Shown: one piece after another, positions 43,442-53,978 of the stretch | Position numbering within the stretch: position 1 is the stretch's first letter | How the letters are laid out: the number at the start of each line of letters is the position of its first letter | Assembly: GCF_000759675.1 (NCBI RefSeq) | Contig: NZ_BAWM01000003.1 | Span: forward strand, 1 to 64,000 | DNA length: 64,000 bases | Reading direction: 5' to 3' | DNA from: Neobacillus niacini | Lineage (GTDB): Bacteria; Bacillota; Bacilli; Bacillales; Cytobacillaceae | Position numbers and translations under genes: made by a program | Notes under the pieces: generated by a model | Told to the model about the DNA's origin: nothing | Databases searched by the model: none | What the model saw: only the letters and a program-made list of their open reading frames with translations

Positions 43442-44854
43442 ATGAAACTAGGAATGGAAAAAATCCCACATCATTGGATAGAAGAAATTATTAATCTTGC
43501 GGGTGAACGGATTGTTGTTGTTGATCGTGAGGGTACTATTCTTTATATCAATGCAGCTTATTGTGAATTTCTAGGCACCACTGTTGAAAAAGCTATAGGA
43601 AAGCCTGTTCAAGATGTAATTGAGAATTCAAGGATGCATATCGTCGCCAAAACCGGACAAAAAGAGCTGGCCGCCCTGCAGCCCATTAACGGAAGTGATA
43701 TGATTGCAAACCGATATCCTCTTATCATTGATGGTGAACTAGTAGGAGCAGTCGGAACTGTGATGTTTCGCAATCCCGAGGATTGGATGGTATACAAAAA
43801 TAAAATTCAGCATCTGGTTGAAGAAGTGAAATATTATAAAACAAAAGCTGAAAAAGATGTTAAGAGTAAATATTACTTCAGTAACCTAATTGGGAATAGT
43901 CCTTCCTTCACTGCAGTAAAAAAATTAGCTGAAAGAGTTTCCAGCAGTCAATCAGCCGTTTTATTACTTGGTGAATCTGGTACGGGTAAGGAATTGTTTG
44001 CTTCTGCCATTCACAATAACAGCACCCGTGCATCTTTCCCTTTCGTGCCAATAAATTGTGCGTCTATTCCGGAGCATTTACTTGAGTCGGAATTGTTTGG
44101 TTATGATGATGGCGCCTTTACTGGTGCCAAAAAGGGCGGAAAGAAAGGACATTTTCAAAGAGCCAATCGTGGAACTATTTTTCTTGATGAAATTGGTGAT
44201 ATGCCGCTTGCGATGCAAAGTAAGCTGCTAAGAGTCTTGCAGGAGCGTGAAATACTGCCAGTCGGCGGTCAAAAGTCAATTGCAGTGGACGTTCGCATCA
44301 TTGCAGCTACACATCGGAATTTAGAGAAAATGGTGGAAGAAGGAACATTTCGTCAAGATTTATATTACCGGTTAAATGTGATTAAAATAGAAATTCCCCC
44401 ACTTAGAGAGCGTAATGGCGATGTCGAGTTAATAGCCATTAATTTATTAGAAAAATTAGAAAGAAAATTCTATCGTAAAGGTATTAAGCTATCTGCTGAA
44501 GTAGTAGAGAGACTCAATCAGCATAAATGGCAAGGGAATATTCGAGAGCTCGAGAATGTTCTTGAGAGGTCTATCAATGTTTTAGACGGAGATACAATAG
44601 AATTAGCGCATCTTCCATTATATTTACGAGATTATGAGGCAGTAATTATTCCTGAAAAGTCAAATGAGAATGAGTCAGTAAACATTGCTGACATGCCTGT
44701 TCAGTCGTTAAAAGAAACACTTGCACAAGTGGAAAAACAAGCAATCTTAAATGCCCTTTCCGTTACCAATGGAAATAAGCAGGAAGCGGCAAGGTTACTT
44801 GAAATAGGAAAAACTAGATTTTACGAGAAATGCAAAATACATGATATTTATTGA
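43442..44854 (+). CDS. Sigma-54-dependent enhancer-binding activator with PAS domain
   Basis: 470-residue activator. PAS domain about 14-110, coiled linker, then AAA+ domain with Walker A LLGESGTGKE, sigma-54 contact loop GAFTGA (about 224-229), Walker B GTIFLDEIGD and arginine finger region, and a Fis-type C-terminal helix-turn-helix (LSVTNGNKQEAARLLEIGKT). The PAS domain has no receiver-type aspartate pocket, so it probably senses a small ligand such as a ketone body or CoA ester. Two sigma-54 promoters in the adjacent cluster are the obvious targets. It has its own unit and terminator. Confidence 0.88.
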   Translation: MKLGMEKIPHHWIEEIINLAGERIVVVDREGTILYINAAYCEFLGTTVEKAIGKPVQDVIENSRMHIVAKTGQKELAALQPINGSDMIANRYPLIIDGELVGAVGTVMFRNPEDWMVYKNKIQHLVEEVKYYKTKAEKDVKSKYYFSNLIGNSPSFTAVKKLAERVSSSQSAVLLLGESGTGKELFASAIHNNSTRASFPFVPINCASIPEHLLESELFGYDDGAFTGAKKGGKKGHFQRANRGTIFLDEIGDMPLAMQSKLLRVLQEREILPVGGQKSIAVDVRIIAATHRNLEKMVEEGTFRQDLYYRLNVIKIEIPPLRERNGDVELIAINLLEKLERKFYRKGIKLSAEVVERLNQHKWQGNIRELENVLERSINVLDGDTIELAHLPLYLRDYEAVIIPEKSNENESVNIADMPVQSLKETLAQVEKQAILNALSVTNGNKQEAARLLEIGKTRFYEKCKIHDIY

Positions 44855-44863
44855 ATTTGAAGG

Positions 44864-44895
44864 CAGCTTCCAAAGCGGAAGCTGTTCTTTTTTTA
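44864..44895 (+). terminator. Terminator after the activator gene
   Basis: CAGCTTCC (44864-44871) pairs with GGAAGCTG (44877-44884), followed by a T-tract. Confidence 0.88.
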
Positions 44896-45013
44896 TACCC
44901 ACAAAAAAATATGTAAAGATTATTGCCAATGTGGTCAAAAAAGTGTTTAAACAAATAAAAATTTTTCTATTAAAATATAGGAACATGTAGTAACAAGGGG
45001 GAGAAAACCAGTT

Positions 45014-45202
45014 ATGGAATCAACTGATTGGATGGGAAAATTATTAGGTATTTGCCAATGGATTACCCGACTAGCTTATATTAACCTCTTATGGCTGTTT
45101 TTTATGAGCGTTGGTTTGTTTGTTTTCGGGGCTGCTCCTTCTACAGCAGCCATGTTCACAATCATGCGTAAATGGATAAAGGGAGAAACTGATTTACTAT
45201 AA
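45014..45202 (+). pseudogene. Truncated DUF624 (YesL-like) gene, N-terminal part
   Basis: 62 codons from ATG 45014, behind AAGGGGGAG, encode the N-terminus of a DUF624/YesL membrane protein: WITRLAYINLLWLFFMSVGL and APSTAAMFTIMRKWIKGETD. Complete family members have about 200 residues with five membrane segments; here only the first remains. The frame stops right after the point where alpha-galactosidase sequence begins. It is the 5' side of a deletion scar. YesL genes normally sit in oligosaccharide-uptake clusters. Confidence 0.75.
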
Positions 45203-45434
45203 GGTATTGGCAACGCCAAACTCTCAAAAACAGCAAACATTACGTCTGAGTGGACTATCAGAAGATAAAGCATATGTATTGGATGGGCGAACCTATTATG
45301 GCGATGAGCTAATGCAAGTGGGACTTCAGCTTCCAACAGAGTTTAACGGAGTAAACTTGAAATCGTCGAAACGAAGAGGCGACTTCCAATCTAACATATT
45401 TTATTTAAAATGTACGAATGAAAATGTGAACTAA
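45195..45434 (+). pseudogene. C-terminal remnant of a GH36 alpha-galactosidase
   Basis: The frame through TTG 45207 reads LATPNSQKQQTLRLSGL, then DEKAYVL-like segments, YYGDELMQVGLQLP and RRGDFQSNIFYLK. This is the C-terminal beta-sandwich end of GH36 alpha-galactosidases (YGGDELM-type and GDFQS blocks). About 650 codons of the normal enzyme are missing. The frame is open a few codons upstream (YYKV) into the DUF624 fragment, so the junction lies near 45195. It has no ribosome site and should be inactive. Confidence 0.75.
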
Positions 45435-45441
45435 GCTCGTA

Positions 45442-45482
45442 AAAAAGCAGTGTGTATAGGTATACACTGCTTTTTATTTTTT
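45442..45482 (+). terminator. Terminator after the alpha-galactosidase remnant
   Basis: AAAAAGCAGTGTGTAT pairs with ATACACTGCTTTTT across a short loop, followed by ATTTTTTTT. It is retained from the lost gene. Confidence 0.85.
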
Positions 45483-45494
45483 TTAGTAAAACTT

Positions 45495-45508
45495 TTAGTA
45501 AAAACTAA
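45495..45508 (+). promoter_or_regulatory. Candidate operator before galK
   Basis: TTAGTAAAAACTAA is an inverted repeat (TTAGT/ACTAA); TTTTAGTAAAAC just upstream repeats one arm. It lies 63 bp before galK and may bind the LacI-type regulator at the operon end. Confidence 0.4.
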
Positions 45509-45570
45509 TAGATTTCTTTTACTGAATGGATTAAACTAAACATATAGCATAAATAGTTGGAGGGACGACA

Positions 45571-46752
45571 ATGAATATCACAAAGTTAACTAATGCATTC
45601 AGAGAAATATTTGACACCCAGCCCGAGCGAGCATTCTTTGCTCCAGGGAGAATTAATTTGATTGGCGAACATACGGATTACAACGGTGGTCATGTTTTTC
45701 CATGTGCAATTACATATGGTACATATGCGGTCGCAAGGAAAAGAGAGGACAATTTAATCAGGCTTTACTCGGTAAACTTTCCGGATAAGGGAATCATCGA
45801 ATTTGACTTGACACAGTTGGATTATGAAAAAAAACATAATTGGGCTAATTATCCGAAGGGGATGATCCGTTACATTAAGGAGGCTGGATTTGTTATTCCA
45901 TCTGGATTTGAGTGCTTAATTGAAGGGAATATTCCAAATGGTGCCGGGCTCTCCTCTTCAGCATCCATAGAGTTATTAACAGGAGTGTTGCTGAACGGAA
46001 TATTTGAATTAGGAATTCCTCGCCTTGATATGATTAAGCTTGGTAAAAAAGTTGAAAATGAGTTCATTGGTGTCAACAGTGGTATTATGGACCAGTTTGC
46101 CATCGGAATGGGTAAAAAGGATGCAGGGATTTTACTGGATTGCCAAACATTAAAATATGAATACGCACCGATTCAGCTTGAGGGCTACAAAATATTAATT
46201 ATGAACACGAACAAACGCAGGGAGCTGGCAGATTCGAAATATAATGAGCGCCGGGGAGAATGTGAAGAAGCATTATCTCAGCTCCAGCAAAAACTTCCGA
46301 TTGAAGCGCTTGGACAGCTTACCGAAGCGGAGTTTGATGAAAATCAAACCTTAATAGCTAATGAAACCGTCCGTAAGCGTGCAAAGCATGCTGTCTATGA
46401 AAATAGGAGAACGCTAAAAGCCCTTCAAGAACTAAAGGCAGGGAACCTAGAGGCGTTTGGGCAGCTTATGAATCAATCACACATCTCGTTACGAGACGAT
46501 TATGAAGTAACAGGAGTCGAACTTGATAGTTTAGTAGATGCAGCATGGAACCAGCCAGGGGTCATAGGTGCTCGTATGACCGGAGCGGGATTCGGGGGCT
46601 GCGCGATTGCAGTTGTTGAAAATGAAGAGGTTGAGAGCTTTATAGCCAATGTTGGTGCAGTTTATCAGGGCAAAATTGGCTATCAAGCAGATTTCTATGT
46701 TGCAAGTATTGGTGATGGTGCAAAAGAAATCCAAATGGAGGCGTTTGAATGA
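45571..46752 (+). CDS. galK: Galactokinase
   Basis: 393-residue GHMP kinase. The galactokinase signature is GRINLIGEHTDYNGGHVFP (about 27-45), the ATP loop PNGAGLSSSASIE and the third motif TGAGFGGCAIAVVE; the catalytic aspartate is in NSGIMDQFAIGMG. It phosphorylates galactose at C1. ATG 45571 follows TGGAGGG. It overlaps galE by four bases; the operon continues galE-galT-galM-lacI type regulator. Confidence 0.93.
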   Translation: MNITKLTNAFREIFDTQPERAFFAPGRINLIGEHTDYNGGHVFPCAITYGTYAVARKREDNLIRLYSVNFPDKGIIEFDLTQLDYEKKHNWANYPKGMIRYIKEAGFVIPSGFECLIEGNIPNGAGLSSSASIELLTGVLLNGIFELGIPRLDMIKLGKKVENEFIGVNSGIMDQFAIGMGKKDAGILLDCQTLKYEYAPIQLEGYKILIMNTNKRRELADSKYNERRGECEEALSQLQQKLPIEALGQLTEAEFDENQTLIANETVRKRAKHAVYENRRTLKALQELKAGNLEAFGQLMNQSHISLRDDYEVTGVELDSLVDAAWNQPGVIGARMTGAGFGGCAIAVVENEEVESFIANVGAVYQGKIGYQADFYVASIGDGAKEIQMEAFE

Positions 46753-47738
46753 GTATACTAGTTTTAGGCGGAGCGGGTTATGTTGGTTCGCATGCCGTTT
46801 ACCAGTTAATTGATCAGGGTTCTGAAGTTGTGGTTATTGATAATTTGCAAACAGGTCATCGCGACGCAATACATCACAAGGCTCAATTCTATAAAGGTGA
46901 TATCCGCAGCCGTGAGTTTATGCGTTCAGTTTTTGAAAAAGAAAACATTGAAGCAATTCTCCATTTTGCAGCCAACTCTCTTGTAGGTGAATCAATGACG
47001 GAGCCCCTAAAATACTTTGATAACAATGTGTACGGGACACAAATTGTCCTCGAAATGATGAAGGAATATAACGTTAAGCACATCGTCTTTTCATCGACAG
47101 CAGCAGTATATGGCGAACAGAAGGTGATGCCGATTAAGGAAAATGCGGCAACAGTACCGACAAACACCTATGGTGAAACAAAGCTCACGATGGAAAAAAT
47201 GATTGCCTGGTGTGAAATGGCATTCGATATTAACTATGTATCGCTCCGTTATTTTAACGTCGCCTCAGCAAGGAGTGATGGGCAGATTGGCGAGGACCAT
47301 AATCCTGAAACCCACTTGATTCCTGTTGTATTGGAAGCTGCTTTAGGAAAAAGACCAGCTGTGACGGTCTTTGGACAAGATTATGATACTACAGACGGGA
47401 CCTGTGTTCGTGATTATATCCATGTTGAGGATTTGATTGATGCTCACCTTCTAGCACTCGCGTTTTTGCAAAATGGCGGAGAGAGTAATGTTTTCAATCT
47501 TGGAAGCAGCAAGGGGTTTTCAGTAAAAGAAATTATCGAGACGGCAAAAGAAGTAACGGGGATTGATATTCCTGTCCAATTCGGCGAGCGTCGTGCTGGG
47601 GACCCTAGTACATTAATTGCTTCATCAGAAAAAGCCAGAAGTGTGCTGGGCTGGAATCCAACAAGGACCTCAATTCAACGAATCATTAGCGACGCATGGA
47701 ACTGGCATCAACATCATCCAAATGGATATGAGAGGTGA
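46749..47738 (+). CDS. galE: UDP-glucose 4-epimerase
   Basis: 329-residue extended SDR enzyme. The NAD motif is GGAGYVGSHAVYQL (7-20); the catalytic residues are in SSTAAVYGE and the YxxxK motif TYGETKLTMEK; RYFNVASA and GTCVRDYIHVEDL are diagnostic for GalE. It interconverts UDP-galactose and UDP-glucose. ATG lies in the end of galK (ATGA) and its own stop overlaps the start region of galT. Confidence 0.93.
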   Translation: MSILVLGGAGYVGSHAVYQLIDQGSEVVVIDNLQTGHRDAIHHKAQFYKGDIRSREFMRSVFEKENIEAILHFAANSLVGESMTEPLKYFDNNVYGTQIVLEMMKEYNVKHIVFSSTAAVYGEQKVMPIKENAATVPTNTYGETKLTMEKMIAWCEMAFDINYVSLRYFNVASARSDGQIGEDHNPETHLIPVVLEAALGKRPAVTVFGQDYDTTDGTCVRDYIHVEDLIDAHLLALAFLQNGGESNVFNLGSSKGFSVKEIIETAKEVTGIDIPVQFGERRAGDPSTLIASSEKARSVLGWNPTRTSIQRIISDAWNWHQHHPNGYER

Positions 47739-47743
47739 AGGGT

Positions 47744-49225
47744 ATGATCAATCAACGAATCCAACAATTAATTAATCAAGCCATTGCAGCTCAATTAATC
47801 GAGCCTGAGGATGAAATCTATTCCCGCAATCAAATTCTCTCACTCTTACATTTAATCGATTTTAAGGAATGTGAGGTAGAGCGTGATTTAGAGATACCTG
47901 ATTTACTTGAGCAGATTGTTGAGTACGCTTGTGAACAAGGTATTATTGAGGATATTTTTGATGAAAAAGAGATTTTTTCAAGTAAGATCATGAACTGCTT
48001 TATGGCACGTCCATCAACCGTTAATCAGATATTTTACGATAAGTATAATCAGAATCCACAAGCAGCCACAGAGTACTTTTATGAGTTAAGCAAAAATAGC
48101 AACTATATTCAGATGAAGCGAATTCGTAATAATATCGAGTATAAGGTTAGTACGGGATATGGTGAACTTGATATTACCATTAATTTATCAAAGCCAGAAA
48201 AGGATCCTAGAAGTATTGAACGCGAACGTGCTGTAGAAAAAACAGATTATCCTAAATGCTTGCTTTGTGTTGAAAATGAAGGCTATGCGGGAAGAATAGG
48301 TCACCCTGCACGGTCTAATCACCGTATGATTAGGTTAAACCTTTTAGAAAAGAAGTGGCTATTACAATATTCACCCTACGTGTATTACAATGAACATTGT
48401 ATTGTTTTGTCAGAGCAACATACGGATATGAAAATTTCACCAGTCACGTTCCAGCGGTTATTGAGTTTTGTTGAGCAGTTTCCCCATTATTTTGTCGGGT
48501 CTAATGCTGATTTACCGATTGTCGGTGGTTCAATCCTGTCACATGATCATTATCAAGGTGGTCATTATGACTTTGCGATGGCAAAAGCAGAGGATGATTG
48601 GACATTTGAATTAGCAGAGTTCCCTAATGTAGTTGGTTCCGTCGTCAAATGGCCAATGTCTGTCATACGATTGCGTTCAGTAGAAATTAGACAACTTGTC
48701 GAAGCTGGAGAGCATATTCTATCTAAATGGAAAAGTTACAGTGACGAAACAGTAGGAATCCGTGCAAAAACGGGCGATATCCCTCACAATACGATTACAC
48801 CGATTGCACGCAAAAACCAGGAATTCTATGAATTAGATTTAGTCCTTCGGAACAACCGGACGAGCGAGGAACATCCACTTGGAATATTTCACCCTCATCA
48901 AGATGTTCATCATATTAAGAGGGAAAACATCGGGCTAATCGAAGTAATGGGGCTGGCCGTTTTGCCGGCACGATTAAAAAATGAACTTGAAGAAGTTGAA
49001 AATTTCATTCTTGGAAAAACAGATTTAGTTGCAGATTATCATAGGGAATGGGCTAAAAGCCTAAAAGCAGCCTATCAATCTGTTGTAACACCGTCAAATG
49101 TTGAAGCACTAGTTAGAGAAGAGACAGGGAAAAAGTTTTTAAAGACATTAGAAGATGCAGGTGTTTTTAAGCGAAATGAAGAAGGCAAAGCAGGGTTCAA
49201 CCGCTTTATCTTGTCACTATCATAA
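47744..49225 (+). CDS. galT: UDP-glucose:hexose-1-phosphate uridylyltransferase, type 2
   Basis: 493-residue enzyme of the Gram-positive GalT family 2, which is larger than and distinct from the E. coli type. Blocks seen are CLLCVENEGYAGRIGHPARS, GGSILSHDHYQGGHYDFAMA (with the catalytic His pair) and NNRTSEEHPLGIFHPHQDVH. It exchanges UMP between UDP-glucose and galactose-1-phosphate. ATG 47744 is preferred over GTG 47735 because GAGAGG lies 8 nt upstream. Confidence 0.92.
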   Translation: MINQRIQQLINQAIAAQLIEPEDEIYSRNQILSLLHLIDFKECEVERDLEIPDLLEQIVEYACEQGIIEDIFDEKEIFSSKIMNCFMARPSTVNQIFYDKYNQNPQAATEYFYELSKNSNYIQMKRIRNNIEYKVSTGYGELDITINLSKPEKDPRSIERERAVEKTDYPKCLLCVENEGYAGRIGHPARSNHRMIRLNLLEKKWLLQYSPYVYYNEHCIVLSEQHTDMKISPVTFQRLLSFVEQFPHYFVGSNADLPIVGGSILSHDHYQGGHYDFAMAKAEDDWTFELAEFPNVVGSVVKWPMSVIRLRSVEIRQLVEAGEHILSKWKSYSDETVGIRAKTGDIPHNTITPIARKNQEFYELDLVLRNNRTSEEHPLGIFHPHQDVHHIKRENIGLIEVMGLAVLPARLKNELEEVENFILGKTDLVADYHREWAKSLKAAYQSVVTPSNVEALVREETGKKFLKTLEDAGVFKRNEEGKAGFNRFILSLS

Positions 49226-49300
49226 ATCCTTAAGCTTATGGCATGGAGAAAGGCGGAATGGCTCATATTTTTTGAGATGAAGTAATGGAGTGGTAAATAA

Positions 49301-50359
49301 ATGAAAATAATAGATAAATTATTCGGTCATTATAATGATGAGTCTGTGATTGAGTATACACTTGTTAATGATTCAGGGATGTCCGTTTCATGTCTGAATT
49401 ACGGGTGTACCATTACAAAAATCTTGGTCCCTGACCGCAATGGAAAGATTGAAAATGTCGTGCTTGGTTTTGAAAACTTTGGTGATTACCTTGATTTGTC
49501 TCCGTATTTTGGATCAGTTGTCGGACGGGTGGCCGGAAGAATTAAGCATGCAGAGTTTGAGCTAGATGGAGAAGTATACCGGCTAACAGCGAATGAGGTT
49601 CCTAACCATCTGCATGGCGGTAAGAAGGGTTTTAATTCAGTTATTTGGAAAACGGAATGTATTGAAGCTGAGAATGCAGTTGGATTGAAATTTTTCTATC
49701 ACAGCCCAAATGGAGAAGAAGGCTATCCAGGAAATTTGGATACGACGATTATCTATTTATTAAATAATCAAAATGAGCTTAGCATTACTTATGAAGCCCG
49801 TACGGATCAAAAAACAATTGTTAATTTAACCAATCATTCTTATTTTAATTTAAGCGGAGATTTAAAAAGAGATTGTTCTGAGCACATTCTTCAATTAGAA
49901 AGTGAACGCTTTTTAGAGCTTGGATTAGATAAGATACCTACCGGAAAAATGATTGATTCTAGCAATACGCCTTTTGATTTTAAGCATGGCCATTTGTTGA
50001 AGTCAGGAATGAAATCCTCCCATCCGCAAAATGTACTGGCTGGCAATGGTTACGACCACCCGCTTCTTTTTACAAAAAAGGGAGAAAATACAGTGGTGTT
50101 AAGTGAAAAAGAAAGTGGAAGAACATTGTTAGTTACGACCGATCAACCCTGCGTGGTTCTTTATACGGGGAATCATTTAGAAGGTCCTTATTCCATATCT
50201 GGTGTTCGAGCGAGGAACCACTTGGGTGTGTGCCTTGAAACGCAAGGGCTGCCTGATGCCATTAACCAGCCTAATTTTCCATCGATCGTTTTAAACCCAA
50301 AGGAAGTATACAGTGCTACAACAAAGTATCGTTTTTTTTCTAATACAATAGGAGTTTGA
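49301..50359 (+). CDS. galM: Galactose mutarotase (aldose 1-epimerase)
   Basis: 352-residue aldose 1-epimerase. The active-site histidines lie in VPNHLHGGKKGFN and TNHSYFNLSGD, and the catalytic glutamate in GVCLETQGLPDA; VVGRVAGRI and GYDHPLLF are conserved. It converts beta- to alpha-galactose for galactokinase. ATG 49301 follows GGAGTGG at a distance of 8 nt. The regulator gene begins 3 nt after its stop. Confidence 0.9.
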   Translation: MKIIDKLFGHYNDESVIEYTLVNDSGMSVSCLNYGCTITKILVPDRNGKIENVVLGFENFGDYLDLSPYFGSVVGRVAGRIKHAEFELDGEVYRLTANEVPNHLHGGKKGFNSVIWKTECIEAENAVGLKFFYHSPNGEEGYPGNLDTTIIYLLNNQNELSITYEARTDQKTIVNLTNHSYFNLSGDLKRDCSEHILQLESERFLELGLDKIPTGKMIDSSNTPFDFKHGHLLKSGMKSSHPQNVLAGNGYDHPLLFTKKGENTVVLSEKESGRTLLVTTDQPCVVLYTGNHLEGPYSISGVRARNHLGVCLETQGLPDAINQPNFPSIVLNPKEVYSATTKYRFFSNTIGV

Positions 50360-50362
50360 TAA

Positions 50363-51352
<990 letters not shown>

Positions 51353-51371
51353 AAAAAACATCACATAAAAC

Positions 51372-51421
51372 ACAAATGTCCACCTCAGGCGGACATTTGT
51401 GTTTTTATGGTGACAGGCACC
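51372..51421. repeat. R2 repeat copy 8, built into a terminator
   Basis: Module a TGTCCACCTCAGGCGGACA (51377-51395) is extended by flanks ACACAAA/TTTGTGT into a 13-bp stem and is followed by TTTTTA, which makes a terminator for galR. Module b GGTGACAGGCACC follows at 51409-51421. Confidence 0.85.
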
Positions 51422-51498
51422 ACTATTTATATTGTCGGATTTTGGTGTTTTACGTATAATATTTGTTATCTAATCTGATAGGACAATGGAGTTGTTTT

Positions 51499-52497
51499 AT
51501 GAAAAGGCTTTCTTTGCTGGCGTATGTGGTTGGGGGTTTGTTTTTTCTTGTGAGCTTTGCTTTTTCGGTTTTTTATGGTTATAAGGTCCTAACTCATGAT
51601 TTATCTGCAGAAGGTAGAACAGTAGAAAAGTATAACTATCATTTTGTGCTGGTTACGGAAGAACTCGACAATGCGTATTGGCGGCTTGTAGAGAAAGGGG
51701 CACAGACGGCAGCAAATGAGTATGGTGTTTTCTTGGAGTATTCGGGTCCTAAGCAAGCTGATATTGAGGAGCATTTGAAAACGATTGAAATGGCATTCGC
51801 TTCAAAAGTGGATGGAATCTTGACTCAAGGCTTGAGTGACGAGCAATTTACTCCGCTCATTAATAGAGTGGTAGAGAAACTCCCTGTGATTACAGTTGAT
51901 ACAGATGCTGCCAATAGTAACCGTATGGCCTATATCGGAACGGACAATTATTATTCGGGTTATTTGGCAGGTAAGGCTTTGATCGCAGATACAAAGGGAC
52001 AAGCCAATGTTGCCATCATTACAGGAAACTTTTATGCTAACCATCAGCTGCAGCGTGTAGAGGGTTTTAAAGATGCAGTAAAAGCCGAAACAGGAATAAA
52101 GATTATCACTGTAGAAGAATCTGGAATAAGCAGAGTCCGAGCAGCAGAAAAGGCATACAAAATTTTACAGGATCACCCCGAGGTCAATGCATTTTTTGGG
52201 ACCAGTGCCCTTGATGGAATTGGAATTGCACAAGTGGTAGATAAGGTTATTAAGCCAGGTCCCGTGTATATTATCGGATTTGATACCTTACCTGAGACAC
52301 TTGAGTACCTTCGAAAAGGTACCATCAATGCAACCGTAGTACAGGAGCCGTACGAAATGGGATATCGTGCGGTAAAAATGATGATTGATCTGATTGAAGG
52401 AAAAAAGGTTCCTCCCGTTGTTCATACGGATACTCGAATTATGAGAGCAGAAGATTTACCTGAAAATAATCAGGACGAGTGGGAGGCTTACCGATAA
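51499..52497 (+). CDS. Membrane-anchored sugar-binding sensor protein
   Basis: 332-residue type I periplasmic-binding protein with one N-terminal membrane segment ([20 protein letters not shown]) and no lipobox, so it stays membrane-anchored outside the cell. The RbsB/MglB-like fold is seen in [37 protein letters not shown] and [20 protein letters not shown]. It overlaps the kinase gene (TAATG). The arrangement equals the XylFII-LytS-YesN sugar-sensing system of Clostridium. Here galactose is the likely signal, as the mgl and gal genes flank it. ATG 51499 is chosen (GGAG upstream). Confidence 0.8.
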   Translation: MKRLSLLAYVVGGLFFLVSFAFSVFYGYKVLTHDLSAEGRTVEKYNYHFVLVTEELDNAYWRLVEKGAQTAANEYGVFLEYSGPKQADIEEHLKTIEMAFASKVDGILTQGLSDEQFTPLINRVVEKLPVITVDTDAANSNRMAYIGTDNYYSGYLAGKALIADTKGQANVAIITGNFYANHQLQRVEGFKDAVKAETGIKIITVEESGISRVRAAEKAYKILQDHPEVNAFFGTSALDGIGIAQVVDKVIKPGPVYIIGFDTLPETLEYLRKGTINATVVQEPYEMGYRAVKMMIDLIEGKKVPPVVHTDTRIMRAEDLPENNQDEWEAYR

Positions 52498-53978
52498 TGT
52501 TATTTCGAATCCGATCAAAATTACTGCTGTATTTCATTATCCTTGTCGTATTGTTAACTTCCGTGGGGTTATTTTTTTATAAAAGTTGTGAAAACCTGGT
52601 AAATGAATATGATGACAGTTTTGAACGATTTCTTTTGTTAAATGATATCTCTCAAAGAACTAATCTGATAACTGAAAAACTACAGGGGTATCTAGTAGAT
52701 AAGGAAATCTCCTACTTAAAAGATTTTAACAGGGAAAAGGCCAAGTTGCTGAATGACCAAAGGCTTATTCTGAAAAAAATGAATTCTAATGATATAACGG
52801 TAATTAATTATAAAAATATGATAGACAGCTACCTAGAGGAATGTGATGAAACTGTCGCTGCCTTTCATAGAGACGATATTAACGACTACTCAACCCATTT
52901 TAATGAAGTTCTAAAAATTGCAGGTTTCCTTCAGGAAAGTACACTTGAACTTTTAAATAATAAACTTACAGACTATCAAAATTTTTATGATCAAATGGAT
53001 AGGCAAATTCATTATTATAAATTATTGTCACTTTCCCTTTTTTCTGCGGCTTTTTTCCTTAGTACATTGATTGCTCTTTGGATCTCTGGGGGAATTACTA
53101 AACCAATTACGCTGCTTTCACAGGCGGCTAAGCAAATTTCAAAAGGTAATCTTTCAGGAGACGATATTCAAATAACGACCAAAGATGAATTAAAGCTATT
53201 AACAGAAACCTTTAATCAAATGCGTTCAAATCTACGGCAATTAGTAAAAGAGATTAAACAAAAGTCGGAACTAGATAAACTTTTAAAAGAATTAGAGTTA
53301 AGGAGTCTTCAAAATCAAATCAATCCACATTTTCTATTCAATACTTTGAATACGGTTTCAAAGATGGCTTACCTTGAGGAAGCGGAGGATACTTCAAGAT
53401 TAATTGAATCTGTGGCAGCTTTACTACGATACAACCTAGGCGATTTAAATAAAGCAGTAACACTTCGGGATGAAGTTTCCATTGTTAAGGAATATTTTTT
53501 CATCCAACAAACAAGGTTCGGGGATCGGATAGAATTTTTTACAGAAATAAACGAGGAATGTTTAGATATTGAAATACCTAGTTTAACGATGCAGCCAATA
53601 ATCGAAAATGCCTTCATTCATGGAGTGGAATCATATGAAGAAAATGCAGAGATCCGACTCCATATATATAAACATAATGACAGAATAAATGTGGAAATTG
53701 CGGATAATGGTGAAGGAATGGATGAAATCACTCAAAATAGATTGCTCAATTATATGAAAGGCACAGAAATGGAAGAGTCCTTTCAACCTGACAAATCAAA
53801 TGGTCACTCAACAGGGATCGGAGTAAAAAATGTGATTCGAAGGCTCCAGCTTTTTTACAACCGAATGGACATTATTGAAATCGAATCAGAGTTGGGCAAG
53901 GGAACGAAGTTTAGATTGACGATACCTGACGCGGCAAAAGGGGGAAGTGAGCTTGTTGAAAATACTAATTGTGGATGA
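52497..53978 (+). CDS. LytS/YesM-type sensor histidine kinase
   Basis: 493-residue membrane kinase. Two membrane segments (about 7-27 and 174-197) enclose a helical external domain; then a HAMP domain, and a HisKA_7-like (His_kinase) domain with the phosphorylated histidine in [15 protein letters not shown] (His278), followed by an ATPase domain with [19 protein letters not shown] and [14 protein letters not shown]. It would receive the signal from the membrane-anchored sugar-binding protein and phosphorylate the next gene product. ATG overlaps the stop of the sensor gene. Confidence 0.87.
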   Translation: MLFRIRSKLLLYFIILVVLLTSVGLFFYKSCENLVNEYDDSFERFLLLNDISQRTNLITEKLQGYLVDKEISYLKDFNREKAKLLNDQRLILKKMNSNDITVINYKNMIDSYLEECDETVAAFHRDDINDYSTHFNEVLKIAGFLQESTLELLNNKLTDYQNFYDQMDRQIHYYKLLSLSLFSAAFFLSTLIALWISGGITKPITLLSQAAKQISKGNLSGDDIQITTKDELKLLTETFNQMRSNLRQLVKEIKQKSELDKLLKELELRSLQNQINPHFLFNTLNTVSKMAYLEEAEDTSRLIESVAALLRYNLGDLNKAVTLRDEVSIVKEYFFIQQTRFGDRIEFFTEINEECLDIEIPSLTMQPIIENAFIHGVESYEENAEIRLHIYKHNDRINVEIADNGEGMDEITQNRLLNYMKGTEMEESFQPDKSNGHSTGIGVKNVIRRLQLFYNRMDIIEIESELGKGTKFRLTIPDAAKGGSELVENTNCG

